64,000 bases of DNA from contig NZ_LZZW01000007.1 of NCBI RefSeq assembly GCF_014170375.1, positions 1 through 64,000 of the forward strand, written 5' to 3'. The translations under genes were made by a program, and so were the position numbers. This document shows positions 18,127 to 26,924 of this stretch, piece by piece (positions within the stretch are counted from its first letter, which is position 1; every line of letters begins with the position of its first letter). The notes under the pieces were generated by a model. It was not told the DNA's origin, made no database searches, and worked only from the letters and a program-made list of their open reading frames with translations. Source of the DNA: Variovorax sp. UMC13 (GTDB lineage: Bacteria; Pseudomonadota; Gammaproteobacteria; Burkholderiales; Burkholderiaceae_C).

Positions 18127-18462
18127 TCAGAGCAGGTGGTTGTCGCGCGCGAGGGCCTGGTCGAGGCGCTGCAGCAACTGCGCGGCGCGCTCGGCATCGT
18201 GCGCGCTGTGGGCCGTGGGCTCGGCCTCGGCGGGCGCCGGCGCGGGGGCTTCGGCCGCTTCGGGCTGCTGGCCCAGGTCGAAGGCCAGGTTCAGCGCGGC
18301 CAGCACCGCGATGCGGTCACGGGCCTTCACCTTGTTGGCATCGCGGATCTTGCACATGGCGAGGTCGACGCGTTCGACCGCCTCGCGCAGCTGCGCTTCG
18401 CCGCCTTCGGGGCAGCCGAGCAGGTAACTCTGTCCCATGATCTGGACTTCGAGCTGTTTCAT
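18127..18462 (-). CDS. zapA: Cell division protein ZapA
   Basis: FtsZ-associated protein that bundles and stabilises the Z ring. 111 residues: the N-terminal globular part (MKQLEVQIMGQSYLLGCPEG, then LREAVERVDLAM) and a helical C-terminus shortened by an Ala/Pro/Glu-rich linker. It overlaps the zapB-like gene by 4 bp and is followed by 6S RNA, the classic zapA-ssrS arrangement, which supports both calls. Confidence 0.94.
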   Translation of the reverse strand: MKQLEVQIMGQSYLLGCPEGGEAQLREAVERVDLAMCKIRDANKVKARDRIAVLAALNLAFDLGQQPEAAEAPAPAPAEAEPTAHSAHDAERAAQLLQRLDQALARDNHLL

Positions 18463-18683
18463 GGGGTGGCGGGATCCTGTGGCGGGTCGAGGGGCAGCCG
18501 CTCCAGGACCGCGTCGATGCGCGTGCGTGCGGCGGCGAGGCGCGACTTGAGCGCGTCGCGTTCGCGCGTCAGCGCATCGACCTGTTCCTGCAGCAGCGTG
18601 TTGGTGCGCTGAATTTCTTCGTGGCGCACGAGCAGACGTTCAACGCGCTCGGCAATCTGATCGATGGGGCTCTGTGCGGACAT
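18459..18683 (-). CDS. ZapB-like coiled-coil division protein
   Basis: A 74-residue protein that is almost wholly coiled coil (residues 6-62, heptads through IDQIAERVERLLVRHEEI and LLQEQVDALTRERDALKSRL), with a Pro-rich tail. Its size, composition and coupling to zapA (ATGA overlap) match the small coiled-coil proteins often found before zapA in proteobacteria. The ATG at 18683 is preferred over an upstream start at 18743 because a CTACAAT box lies 8 bp before it. Confidence 0.8.
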   Translation of the reverse strand: MSAQSPIDQIAERVERLLVRHEEIQRTNTLLQEQVDALTRERDALKSRLAAARTRIDAVLERLPLDPPQDPATP

Positions 18684-18691
18684 GGCTGCAG

Positions 18692-18697
18692 ATTGTA
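18692..18697 (-). promoter_or_regulatory. TACAAT -10 box before zapB-like/zapA
   Basis: CTACAAT on the minus strand, ending 8 bp before the ATG at 18683. Probable promoter of the zapB-zapA unit with a very short leader. Confidence 0.5.
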
Positions 18698-18721
18698 GGG
18701 GCGCCTTAGAATCGCCCGCGT

Positions 18722-18938
18722 TGGTGCTCGCACCGCGGTTCACGCGGCGCAGTTCAACGGGAAGCAGGAACCAGAGCTCTTCGGGCCGCGGTCAGCCTGC
18801 GCTGCCCCCGCAACGGTCCAGCAGACGGCGCATTCACGCGCGCCGCTTTCGTCACTCAGCCACTGGGCGCCCTGAAACAGGCGCCTGGGAAGGCGACGAC
18901 AGTCGTTCTGCCAGCCCGGATACCGGCCAACGAGGAGA
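18722..18938 (+). ncRNA. Cobalamin riboswitch
   Basis: Leader of the btuB operon. Conserved blocks in order: GGGAAGCAGGAACC (18760-18773), the core GCTGCCCCCGCAACGGT (18801-18817), several GC stems including CAGGCGCCTG, and the B12 box CAGCCCGGATACCGGCC (18912-18928). Order and spacing match the adenosylcobalamin/cobalamin class. Binding of cobalamin should lower expression of btuB and, if co-transcribed, of the synthesis genes downstream. The expression platform lies in the 90 nt before the btuB ATG. Confidence 0.93.
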
Positions 18939-19028
18939 GGGTGGGTGCGCGTGATGCGCGGCCGCCTTCGTGACGCCCACACGTCCGGCGGGGAAGCCGG
19001 ACAGGGTTTTGTTCTCAAGTTCGTCCCC

Positions 19029-20984
19029 ATGAAGAATCGTTTTTCTCCCGACGGCGCCCGCGCGCCGGTGTCCGTGCGTGTGCGCACCGCCGCCCTGCCG
19101 CTGGCTGCCCTGAGCGCGGCCATCGCCGTGGCGCTGCCCGGCCTGGCGCTGGCCCAGCAGCAGTCGCTGCCCGAAACCGTGGTCACGGCCACGCGCGTGG
19201 CACAGCCGCTGTCGGACCTGACCTCGGACGTGTCCATCGTCGACCGCGAGACCATCGAGCGCAGCGGCGCCACCGGCGTGGCCGACGTGCTGGCGCGCCT
19301 GCCCGGCATCGAGATCAGCCGCAACGGCGGCATCGGCAACACCACCAGCGTGTTCATCCGCGGCGCCGAATCGCGCTTCACCGCGGTCTACATCGACGGC
19401 GTGCGCATCGACTCGCAGTCCACCGGCGGCGCCGGCTGGGAAGGCATCCCGCTGGGGCAGATCGACCGCATCGAAGTCCTGCGCGGCCCGGCCGCGGCGG
19501 TCTATGGCTCCGATGCCATCGGCGGCGTGATCCAGCTGTTCACCAAGCGCGGCGAAGGCCCGGCCACGCCCTTCGTCGGCGTGGCGATCGGCAGCAACAA
19601 GCTGCGCAAGGCCGAGGCCGGCCTGAGCGGGACGGCGGGCGTGAACGGCGCCTTCGACTACTCGTTGGGCGTCTCGCACGAGGAGAGCGACGGCTTCAAC
19701 ATCCAGCCGCTCGAGAAGCGCAACCCGGTCAAGACCGCGCAGTACGCGGCCGACGGCTGGACCAGCCCCGACCGCGACGGCTACCGCAGCACTGCGGCCA
19801 ATGCGCGCCTGGGCTTCCAGATCAATCCGGCGCACCGGCTCGAAGGCACCTTCCTCTACAACGACATCGAGGCGCAGTACGACGCCTCGAAATCGGGCGC
19901 ACGCCCGCCGGCCGTGTTCCCTGACGACATCTCGACCAACACGCTGCGCACCGCGGGCGTGTCCTGGATCGCCAAGTGGACCGACAACTACACGACGCGG
20001 CTGCAGGTCACCGACAGCAAGACCACCTACCAGACCGACCCGAGCTTCTACCGCACCGAGACCGCGCTGCGCGGCTACCTGTTCCAGAACGAGCTGCACT
20101 TCGGCGCGCACCGTTTCACGGCCGCGCTCGAGCGCCGCGAGGACGATCTGGAAAACGCCGCCACCGCCTCGGCCAAGCTGCTGGCGCGCGATCGTTCGCA
20201 GGACGCGGTGTCGCTGGGCTACGGCTTCGTGCAGGGCCCGCACACGGTGCAGCTGCAGGCGCGCCGCGACGACGACAGCGAGTTCGGCGCCAAGACCACC
20301 GGCAGCGCGGCCTATGGCTATGCGATCACGCCGCAATGGCGCGCCACCGCCTCGGTTGGCACCGCCTTCCGCGTGCCCACGCTCTACCAGCGCTTCAGCG
20401 AATACGGCGTGGCCAGCCTGCAGCCCGAGGAAAGCCGCAACGTCGAGCTGGGCCTGAACTGGACCTCGGGTGCCAGCAACGCCGGCGTGGTGGTCTACCG
20501 CAACAAGGTGCGCAACCTGATCACCTACGACGGCAGCGCCCGCGGCTGCCTCTCGAGCTTCGGCTGCTATGCCAACACCGCGCGCGCCGAGTACGAGGGC
20601 CTGACGCTGACCGCCGGCCACCGCATCGGCGACGTGACGCTGCGCGCCTCGGCCGACTTCCAGGATCCGCGCGACCTCGGCACCGACAAGCTGCTGGCCC
20701 GCCGCGCGCGCCGCCACGGCATGCTGGGCGCCGACTGGAAGGTCGCCGGCTGGACCTTGGGCGCGGAGGTGCAAACTTCGGGCATGCGCTATGACGATGC
20801 CGCCAACCTGCGCCGCCTGGGCGGCTACACCGTGCTCAACCTGGTCGCGAGCACGAAGCTCACGCCTTCGCTGACGCTGATCGGCCGGCTGGACAACGCG
20901 GGCGACAAGGACTATTCCTTCGCCCGCATCTACGCCACCGCGGGCCGCAGCGCCTACCTCGGGCTCAAGTGGTCGCCCCAGTAA
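19029..20984 (+). CDS. btuB: TonB-dependent vitamin B12 receptor BtuB
   Basis: Outer-membrane cobalamin receptor, 651 residues. The signal peptide (about 1-42) ends ALALAQ; the TonB box ETVVTATR comes right after; the plug domain covers about 60-165 (VLARLPGIEISRNGGIG, RIEVLRGPAAAVYGSDAIGG); a 22-strand barrel fills the rest. The preceding cobalamin riboswitch and the following btuF/C/D genes make B12 the likely substrate. The start at ATG 19029 gives a proper signal peptide. Oddity: the last residues are LGLKWSPQ, ending in Gln rather than the usual aromatic residue of barrel proteins. Its stop overlaps cbiA by 16 bp. Confidence 0.95.
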   Translation: MKNRFSPDGARAPVSVRVRTAALPLAALSAAIAVALPGLALAQQQSLPETVVTATRVAQPLSDLTSDVSIVDRETIERSGATGVADVLARLPGIEISRNGGIGNTTSVFIRGAESRFTAVYIDGVRIDSQSTGGAGWEGIPLGQIDRIEVLRGPAAAVYGSDAIGGVIQLFTKRGEGPATPFVGVAIGSNKLRKAEAGLSGTAGVNGAFDYSLGVSHEESDGFNIQPLEKRNPVKTAQYAADGWTSPDRDGYRSTAANARLGFQINPAHRLEGTFLYNDIEAQYDASKSGARPPAVFPDDISTNTLRTAGVSWIAKWTDNYTTRLQVTDSKTTYQTDPSFYRTETALRGYLFQNELHFGAHRFTAALERREDDLENAATASAKLLARDRSQDAVSLGYGFVQGPHTVQLQARRDDDSEFGAKTTGSAAYGYAITPQWRATASVGTAFRVPTLYQRFSEYGVASLQPEESRNVELGLNWTSGASNAGVVVYRNKVRNLITYDGSARGCLSSFGCYANTARAEYEGLTLTAGHRIGDVTLRASADFQDPRDLGTDKLLARRARRHGMLGADWKVAGWTLGAEVQTSGMRYDDAANLRRLGGYTVLNLVASTKLTPSLTLIGRLDNAGDKDYSFARIYATAGRSAYLGLKWSPQ

Positions 20985-22318
20985 GCCACAGCGCCACCTG
21001 CGCCGCCGTGCTCGTGGCCGCGCCTGCCTCCGGGCAGGGCAAGACCACGGTCACGGCCGCGCTGGCCCGCCTGCACGCACGCGCCGGGCGGCGCGTGCGC
21101 GTGTTCAAGTGCGGGCCCGATTTCCTCGACCCGCGCTGGCTCGCGCTGGCCAGCGGCGCGCCCGTGCATTCGCTCGATCTCTGGATGAACGGCGAAGCCG
21201 ACTGCCGCGCGCGCCTGCATGCGGCGGCGCGCGAGGCCGATCTGCTGATCGTCGAGGGCGTGATGGGCCTGTTCGACGGCACGCCGAGCGCGGCCGACCT
21301 CGCTGTGCATTTCGGTTTGCCCGTGCTGGCCGTGATCGACGCGCGCGCCATGGCCGGCACCTTCGGGGCGCTGGCCTACGGCCTGCAGCATTTCAAGCCC
21401 GGCCTGCCGTGGTTCGGCGTGCTGGCCAACCGCGTGGCGAGCGAACGGCATGCGGGCATGCTCGAAGGCGCGCTGCGCAATCCCGCGCACTGGCTGGGCG
21501 CGCTGCCCAAGGGCGAGGATTTCACGCTGCCCGAACGGCACCTGGGCCTGGTCGCGGCCGACGAGACGCAGGATGCGCTGGCCCGGCTCGATGCCGCCGC
21601 CGATGCGCTCGCGGCCACGCCGCTGGGCCGGCTGTCGGTGGCGCAGCTGCCGCAGGTGCGCTTTGACGCTTCAGAGGTCGAGGCCATTGCGCCGCTGCTC
21701 GCGGGGCGCACGATCGCGATCGCGCACGACGCCGCCTTCGCCTTCATCTATCCGGCCAACCTCGAGGTGCTGCGTTCGCTCGGGGCGCGCCTCGCATTCT
21801 TTTCGCCGCTGGCCGGCGATGCCTTGCCGGAATGCGATGCCGTCTGGCTGCCCGGCGGCTACCCCGAACTGCACGCCGAAAAATTGGCCGCCTGCACGCC
21901 CTTGCGCGATGCACTGGTCGCGCATGCCGCGGCCGGCAAGCCGGTCTGGGCCGAGTGCGGCGGCATGATGGCCCTGTACGACACGCTGGTCACGGCCGAC
22001 GGCGAATCCCACGCGATGTGGGGCCTGCTGCCGGGCCGCGTGACGGTGCAGAAGCGGCTCGCGGCGCTCGGGCCGCAGCAGCTGGCCCTGGCCGGGCACA
22101 GCCTGCGCGGCCACACCTTCCACTACTCGGTCTGCGACTCGCCGCAGCCTGTGGCGGCGCGCACCACGCGCCCGAACACCGACGCCGGCGGCGAAGCGGT
22201 CTATGTGCGCGGCACGCTGCGCGCGAGCTATTTCCACGCCTGGTTCGCCTCCAGTCCCGAAGCCACCGCGCGGCTGTTCGATGCCGCGCCGATCGGATTC
22301 CCGCATGACGACAGCTGA
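20969..22318 (+). CDS. cbiA: Cobyrinate a,c-diamide synthase CbiA/CobB
   Basis: ATP- and glutamine-dependent amidation of carboxylates a and c of (hydrogeno)byrinate or cobyrinate. 449 residues from the GTG at 20969: an N-terminal dethiobiotin-synthase-like ATPase with the P-loop AAPASGQGKTTV (17-28) and KCGPDFLDP, and a C-terminal class I glutamine amidotransferase with WLPGGYPELHAEKL and nucleophile C330 in WAECGGMMALYD, plus a C-terminal SYFHAWF His. The GTG lies inside btuB (16-bp overlap), implying coupling. An (hydrogeno)byrinate (CobB) versus cobyrinate (CbiA) substrate cannot be told from sequence alone. Confidence 0.94.
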   Translation: MVAPVSHSATCAAVLVAAPASGQGKTTVTAALARLHARAGRRVRVFKCGPDFLDPRWLALASGAPVHSLDLWMNGEADCRARLHAAAREADLLIVEGVMGLFDGTPSAADLAVHFGLPVLAVIDARAMAGTFGALAYGLQHFKPGLPWFGVLANRVASERHAGMLEGALRNPAHWLGALPKGEDFTLPERHLGLVAADETQDALARLDAAADALAATPLGRLSVAQLPQVRFDASEVEAIAPLLAGRTIAIAHDAAFAFIYPANLEVLRSLGARLAFFSPLAGDALPECDAVWLPGGYPELHAEKLAACTPLRDALVAHAAAGKPVWAECGGMMALYDTLVTADGESHAMWGLLPGRVTVQKRLAALGPQQLALAGHSLRGHTFHYSVCDSPQPVAARTTRPNTDAGGEAVYVRGTLRASYFHAWFASSPEATARLFDAAPIGFPHDDS

Positions 22319-22865
22319 ACGCGAATTCCTGCTCGGCGGCCAGAAGAGCGGCAAGTCGCGCCGCGCCGAGGAACGCGCGGCCGCCTGGCTGGCCGCCTCA
22401 CCCGCGCACGATGCGGTGCTGATCGCCACCGCCACAGCCTGGGACGACGAGATGCGCGACCGCATCGCGCGCCACCAGGCCGACCGCGCCGAGCGCGTGC
22501 CGGGCCTGCGCACCGTCGAGGAGCCGGTGCAGCTGGCGGAGGCCCTCGCGGCCCACAGCGCGCCGGGCACGATGGTGCTGGTCGACTGCCTCACGCTGTG
22601 GCTGACGAACCTCACGATGCCGATGGAGGGCGCGGCCCGCGATGCGGCGCAGGCCATCGCGGCGCTGCGGGCCGCCTTGCGCGCGGCGCGCGGCCCGGTG
22701 GTGCTGGTGGGCAACGAGATCGGCCTGGGCGTGATCCCGATGGGCCGCGAGGTGCGCGCCTTCGTCGATGCGCTGGGCCGGCTCAACCAGGACGTCGCGG
22801 CCGAATGCGATCGCGTCACGCTGATGGCAGCAGGCCTGCCGCTGACCCTCAAGGAACCGACGTGA
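22305..22865 (+). CDS. cobU: Adenosylcobinamide kinase/guanylyltransferase CobU
   Basis: Bifunctional enzyme that phosphorylates adenosylcobinamide and transfers GMP to give AdoCbi-GDP. 186 residues, the usual size. P-loop GGQKSGKS at 11-18, the GMP-site segment RIARHQADR, then LVDCLTLWLTNL and VGNEIGLGVIPMGREVR. Start ATG 22305 within the end of cbiA (14-bp overlap); its stop overlaps the btuF GTG start. Called cobP in aerobic-pathway organisms. Confidence 0.95.
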   Translation: MTTAEREFLLGGQKSGKSRRAEERAAAWLAASPAHDAVLIATATAWDDEMRDRIARHQADRAERVPGLRTVEEPVQLAEALAAHSAPGTMVLVDCLTLWLTNLTMPMEGAARDAAQAIAALRAALRAARGPVVLVGNEIGLGVIPMGREVRAFVDALGRLNQDVAAECDRVTLMAAGLPLTLKEPT

Positions 22866-23722
22866 AGCGCTGGCTGCCCGGGTTGCTGCTCCTGCTGACG
22901 GGCCTCGCGCACGCCCAGCCCATCGAGATCACCGACGAGCGCGGCGTGCACGTGAGCCTGCCGCGCGCGCCGCAGCGCATCGTGACCTTGCTGCCCTCGC
23001 TCACCGAATCGGTTTGCGCGCTGGGCGCCTGCGAGCGCCTGATCGGCGTCGACCGCTACTCGAACTCGCCGGCCTCAGTGCGCGCGCTGCCGCAGCTCGG
23101 CGGCGGCATCGATCCCAACGTCGAGGCCATCGTCGCGCTCAAGCCCGACGTGGTGCTGCTGGCCAAGTCCTCGCGCGTCACGCAGCGGCTCGAAACCCTG
23201 GGTCTCAAGGTGCTGGTGCTCGAGCCCAAGACCCATGCCGACGTCAAGCGCGTGCTCGACCAACTGGGCCGCGTGCTGCAGGCCGACGATCCGCAGCGCG
23301 TCTGGCGCGCGATCGACGCCAGCGTCTCGGCGGCGGCGCAGTCGCTGTCGCCCGCGGCCAAGGCCACGCGCGTCTATTTCGAGGTCAACAGCGGCCCCTA
23401 CGGCGCGGGCGAGAGCTCCTTCATCGGCGAGACGCTGACGCGGCTGGGCGTGAAGAACATCGTGCCCGCGGCGCTGGGCCCGTTCCCCAAGCTCAACCCC
23501 GAGTTCGTGGTGCGCGCCAATCCCGACCTGATCATGGTCAGCGTGCGCAGCGCCGCGGGCATGGAACAGCGCCCGGGGTGGGCCAGCATCCGCGCGGTGC
23601 GCGACGGCCGCATCTGCCGCTTCGCGCCGGAAGAGTCCGACGTGCTGGTGCGGCCCGGCCCGCGCATGGGCGAAGCCGCGCGCATCATGGCCCGCTGCCT
23701 GGCCGACAAGGCGCCGAAATGA
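22862..23722 (+). CDS. btuF: Periplasmic vitamin B12-binding protein BtuF
   Basis: Substrate-binding protein of the BtuCD importer, 286 residues. GTG start overlapping the cobU stop; signal peptide 1-18 ending LAHAQ. Class III binding-protein fold: RIVTLLPSLTESVCALGACERLIGV, then VVLLAKSSRVTQRL, a rigid helix, and a C-terminal lobe with FRFAPEESDVLVRPGPR-type sequence. Captures cobalamin/cobinamide delivered by BtuB and hands it to BtuC. Overlaps btuC by 4 bp. Confidence 0.92.
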   Translation: MKRWLPGLLLLLTGLAHAQPIEITDERGVHVSLPRAPQRIVTLLPSLTESVCALGACERLIGVDRYSNSPASVRALPQLGGGIDPNVEAIVALKPDVVLLAKSSRVTQRLETLGLKVLVLEPKTHADVKRVLDQLGRVLQADDPQRVWRAIDASVSAAAQSLSPAAKATRVYFEVNSGPYGAGESSFIGETLTRLGVKNIVPAALGPFPKLNPEFVVRANPDLIMVSVRSAAGMEQRPGWASIRAVRDGRICRFAPEESDVLVRPGPRMGEAARIMARCLADKAPK

Positions 23723-24723
23723 TCCGACACCGGCAACGCATCTGGCTGCTCGCGGCCGTGCTGATGCTGCTGTGCGCGGCCCTGCTGCTGCTGGGCGTGG
23801 GCATCGGCAGCACCGGTTTCGAGAGCGTGCTGGCCGCGCGCCACGACCCCATCGCGCTGCAGATCGTGCAGGAGATCCGGCTGCCGCGCACGCTGGGCGC
23901 CTGGTTGGCCGGCGCCTTGCTGGGCCTGGCGGGCGCAGTGGCGCAGGGGCTGTTCCGCAATCCGCTGGCCGACCCCTACCTGCTGGGCAGCGCCTCGGGC
24001 GCCTCGCTGGGCGTGGCGCTGGCGCTGGCCCTGTTCGGCGCTTCGCCCTCGACCACGCAATGGCTGGTGCGCCTGGGGCTCACCGGCGCGGCCTTCGTGG
24101 GGGCGGTGCTGGCGGTGCTGCTCACGCTGATGCTCGCGCGCGGCGTGCAGCAGACGCTGCGGCTGCTGCTGGCCGGCGTGATCGTCGGCGTGGTGCTGGG
24201 GGCCGCGAAGGACCTGGTGACCATCGGCTCGGCCGACATCCTGCAGGCGCTGCAGGGCTTCATGCTGGGCGGTACCGGCCTGGTCGGCTGGAGCGCCTGC
24301 GCGGTGATGGCCGGGCTCGGCGCCATCTGCCTGCTCGCGGGCTGGGCGCTGGCGCCGGTGCTCGATGGCCTGGCGCTGGGCGAGGCCACGGCCGCCAGCC
24401 TGGGCCTGCCGCTGGGCGCGATGCGCGCGGCGCTGGTCGCGGTGCTGGCGCTGGCCACCGGCACGGCCGTGGCCCAGACCGGGCTGATTGCCTTCGTCGG
24501 CCTGGCCGCGCCGCACCTGGTGCGCTCCATCGTCAAGACCACCCACGCCTGGCTGATCGTGCTGTCGGCCGTGATGGGCGGCCTGCTGCTGATGGCGGCC
24601 GACCTGCTGGCGCGCTGGCTGATCGCGCCGCAGGAGCTGCCGGTGGGCGTGCTCACCGCCGTTCTGGGCGGCAGCTACCTGCTGTGGCTCATGCACCGGC
24701 GCGGACGCGGAGGCATCCGGTGA
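23719..24723 (+). CDS. btuC: Vitamin B12 ABC transporter permease BtuC
   Basis: FecCD/BtuC-family inner-membrane permease, 334 residues, with about ten TM helices. Signatures: RLPRTLGAWLAGALLGLAGA, QGLFRNPLADPYLLGSASGA (substrate path) and GLIAFVGLAAPHLVRSI (contact loop for the ATPase). ATG overlaps the btuF stop, and the gene's own stop overlaps the btuD GTG. Works as a dimer with two BtuD. Confidence 0.95.
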   Translation: MIRHRQRIWLLAAVLMLLCAALLLLGVGIGSTGFESVLAARHDPIALQIVQEIRLPRTLGAWLAGALLGLAGAVAQGLFRNPLADPYLLGSASGASLGVALALALFGASPSTTQWLVRLGLTGAAFVGAVLAVLLTLMLARGVQQTLRLLLAGVIVGVVLGAAKDLVTIGSADILQALQGFMLGGTGLVGWSACAVMAGLGAICLLAGWALAPVLDGLALGEATAASLGLPLGAMRAALVAVLALATGTAVAQTGLIAFVGLAAPHLVRSIVKTTHAWLIVLSAVMGGLLLMAADLLARWLIAPQELPVGVLTAVLGGSYLLWLMHRRGRGGIR

Positions 24724-25490
24724 GCGCGGCCCTCGAAGCACGCCAGGTCGGCGCGTCGCTGGGCGGCACGCCGGTGCTGCACGCCATCGACCTGGCCATC
24801 GCGGCCGGCCGCTGGACCAGCATCGTCGGGCCCAACGGCGCGGGCAAGTCGACCCTGCTGCGCGTGCTCGCGGGCCTGCTGCCGCACGGCGGCGAGGTGC
24901 GGCTGTTCGACGCCTCGCTGCACGGCCTGCCGGGCCGCGTGCGGGCGCGGCGCATGTCGTGGCTGGGGCAGGGCGGGGCGGGCGAGAGCAGCGCCGACGA
25001 CCTGCTGGTCTACGACCTCGCGATGCTGGGCCGCATGCCGCACCAGCGCTGGCTCGCACCGCCCAGCGAGGCCGACCGCGCCGCGGTCGAGCGCGCGCTG
25101 CGCAGCACCCAGGCCTGGGAGTGGCGCGACCGGCCGCTGGGCCAGCTCTCGGGCGGCGAACGCCAGCGCGTGCTGCTGGCGCGCGCGCTGGCGGTCGAGG
25201 CCGAGGTGCTGCTGATGGACGAGCCGCTGGCCAACCTCGACCCGCCGCACCAGTCCGACTGGATGCAGACCATGCGCGCGCTGGTGGCCGAGGGCCGCAC
25301 CGTGGTCAGCGTGCTGCACGAACTCTCGATGGCGCTGGCCGCCGATGCGCTGGTCGTGATGGACCGCGGACGCATGGTGCACCACGGCGGCTGCAGCGAC
25401 CCGGCCACCCATGCAGCGCTCGAGCAGGTGTTCGAGCACCGTGTTCGCGTGCATCGCGTGGCGGAACAATGGATTGCGTTGCCGACATGA
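24720..25490 (+). CDS. btuD: Vitamin B12 ABC transporter ATP-binding protein BtuD
   Basis: ATPase of the BtuCD-F importer, 256 residues, GTG start overlapping btuC. Walker [10 protein letters not shown] at 37-45, signature [15 protein letters not shown], Walker [15 protein letters not shown] and H-loop VLHELSMAL are all intact. Peripheral on the cytoplasmic face. The gene is followed by a 115-bp inverted repeat before cobO. Confidence 0.94.
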   Translation: MSAALEARQVGASLGGTPVLHAIDLAIAAGRWTSIVGPNGAGKSTLLRVLAGLLPHGGEVRLFDASLHGLPGRVRARRMSWLGQGGAGESSADDLLVYDLAMLGRMPHQRWLAPPSEADRAAVERALRSTQAWEWRDRPLGQLSGGERQRVLLARALAVEAEVLLMDEPLANLDPPHQSDWMQTMRALVAEGRTVVSVLHELSMALAADALVVMDRGRMVHHGGCSDPATHAALEQVFEHRVRVHRVAEQWIALPT

Positions 25491-25512
25491 CATACGGGAT
25501 CGGGATCGGACA

Positions 25513-25627
25513 GCCGGACGCAGAAGACGCGGGGGTTTCGCAGAGGACGCGGAAGAAGACATTCAAAGACTTGTCTTGGTTTTCCTTTTGCGCCTTCTGC
25601 GAAACCTTTGCGTCCTCTGCGTCCGGC
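25513..25627. repeat. Large inverted repeat between btuD and cobO
   Basis: Two arms of about 50 bp (25513-25560 and 25577-25627) that are near-perfect complements: both read GCCGGACGCAGA, ...GACGC..., GGTTTCGCAGA, with a short loop. It can fold into one long hairpin in DNA or RNA. This GCAGAGGACGC/TTTCGCAG type looks like a dispersed intergenic repeat or MITE-like element rather than a plain terminator (no T tract). The 180-bp spacer holds no gene. Confidence 0.75.
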
Positions 25628-25671
25628 AACCCGCATTCCCGCCCTTCGAATTCGACCGCCTAGGAATCAAC

Positions 25672-26241
25672 ATGCAAATCGAAACCCCACCCAGCGCCAA
25701 GCCCTACGAGAAGCCCGAGGGCGAACGCCGCGGCATCGTGATCGTCAACACCGGCGACGGCAAGGGCAAGAGCACGGCCGCCTTCGGCCTGGCGCTGCGC
25801 GCGCATGGCCGCGGCAAGGCCGTGAAGATCTGGCAGTTCATGAAGGTGCCGACGGCGCGCTTCGGCGAGCACCGGATGTTCGAACACCTGGGCATCCCGA
25901 TCGAGGGCCTGGGCGACGGCTTCAGCTGGAAGAGCCAGGACCTCGAGCATTCGGGCCAGCTCGCGCGCGACGGCTGGCTGCGCGCCAAGGCCTCGATCCT
26001 GTCGGGCGAGTACTTCCTCGTGGTGCTCGACGAGATCACCTACCCGCTGATCTACGGCTGGCTCCCGCTGGACGACGTGCTGGCCACGCTGCGCGAACGG
26101 CCCAAGCACGTGCACGTCGCGCTCACCGGCCGCCGCTGCCCGCCCGAGCTGATCGAGCTGGCCGACACCGTGACCGAGATGACCATGGTCAAGCATGCGT
26201 TCAAGGCCGGCATTCCCGCCCAACGCGGCATCGAAGATTGA
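25672..26241 (+). CDS. cobO: Cob(I)yrinic acid a,c-diamide adenosyltransferase CobO/BtuR
   Basis: Transfers the 5'-deoxyadenosyl group of ATP to cobalt(I) of corrinoids. 189 residues, CobA/CobO/BtuR family. P-loop GDGKGKST at 28-35, then [41 protein letters not shown] and the C-terminal [15 protein letters not shown] characteristic of the family. ATG 25672 with TAGGA 6 bp upstream; its stop overlaps the bluB TTG start. Serves both salvage of imported corrinoid and de novo synthesis. Confidence 0.96.
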   Translation: MQIETPPSAKPYEKPEGERRGIVIVNTGDGKGKSTAAFGLALRAHGRGKAVKIWQFMKVPTARFGEHRMFEHLGIPIEGLGDGFSWKSQDLEHSGQLARDGWLRAKASILSGEYFLVVLDEITYPLIYGWLPLDDVLATLRERPKHVHVALTGRRCPPELIELADTVTEMTMVKHAFKAGIPAQRGIED

Positions 26242-26924
26242 GCACCCCGGCCTTCACCGCCGACGAGGCGCAAGCCGTCCATCGCGCGATCCGCGAGCGC
26301 CGCGACATGCGGCACTTCGCGGGCGGCGAGGTCGCGCCCGAACTGCTGCGCCGGCTGCTCGAGGCGGCCCATCACGCGCCCAGCGTGGGCTTCATGCAGC
26401 CCTGGCGCTTCATCCGGGTGCGCGACGCGGCCCTGCGCAGGCAGCTGCATGCGCTGGTCGAGCAGGAGCGCGTGCGCACCGCGCAGGCGCTGGGCGAACG
26501 CGAAGACGCATTCATGCGCCTCAAGGTCGAGGGCCTTCTCGATGCGGCCGAGCTCATCGCCGTCACGCTGGCCGACGGCCGCGAGCACCATGTGTTCGGC
26601 CGCCGCACCCTGCCGCAGATGGACCTGGCCTCGGCCGCCTGCGCGATCCAGAACCTGTGGCTGGCCGCGCGCGTCGAGGGGCTGGGCATGGGCTGGGTCT
26701 CGCTCTTCGACCCGGCGCAGGTCGCATCGCTGCTGGGGCTGCCCGCGGGCGCCGAGCCCATCGCGCTGCTGTGCCTGGGGCCGGTGCACGGCTTCTACGA
26801 CGAACCGATGCTGCAGCGCGAACGCTGGGCGCAGCGCGCGCCGCTGGCATCGCTGGTGTTCGACGACCGCTGGGGCACGGCCTCGGCGCTGTTCGATGCC
26901 TCCGAAAAAAAGGAAACCCCGTGA
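26238..26924 (+). CDS. bluB: 5,6-dimethylbenzimidazole synthase BluB
   Basis: Oxygen-dependent conversion of reduced FMN to 5,6-dimethylbenzimidazole, the lower ligand of B12. 228 residues, nitroreductase fold; FMN-site segments [12 protein letters not shown] (about 19-30), [15 protein letters not shown] and [12 protein letters not shown] match BluB rather than general nitroreductases. The start is a TTG overlapping the cobO stop by 4 bp (TTGA). Its presence indicates that true cobalamin can be made aerobically. Confidence 0.92.
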   Translation: MSTPAFTADEAQAVHRAIRERRDMRHFAGGEVAPELLRRLLEAAHHAPSVGFMQPWRFIRVRDAALRRQLHALVEQERVRTAQALGEREDAFMRLKVEGLLDAAELIAVTLADGREHHVFGRRTLPQMDLASAACAIQNLWLAARVEGLGMGWVSLFDPAQVASLLGLPAGAEPIALLCLGPVHGFYDEPMLQRERWAQRAPLASLVFDDRWGTASALFDASEKKETP

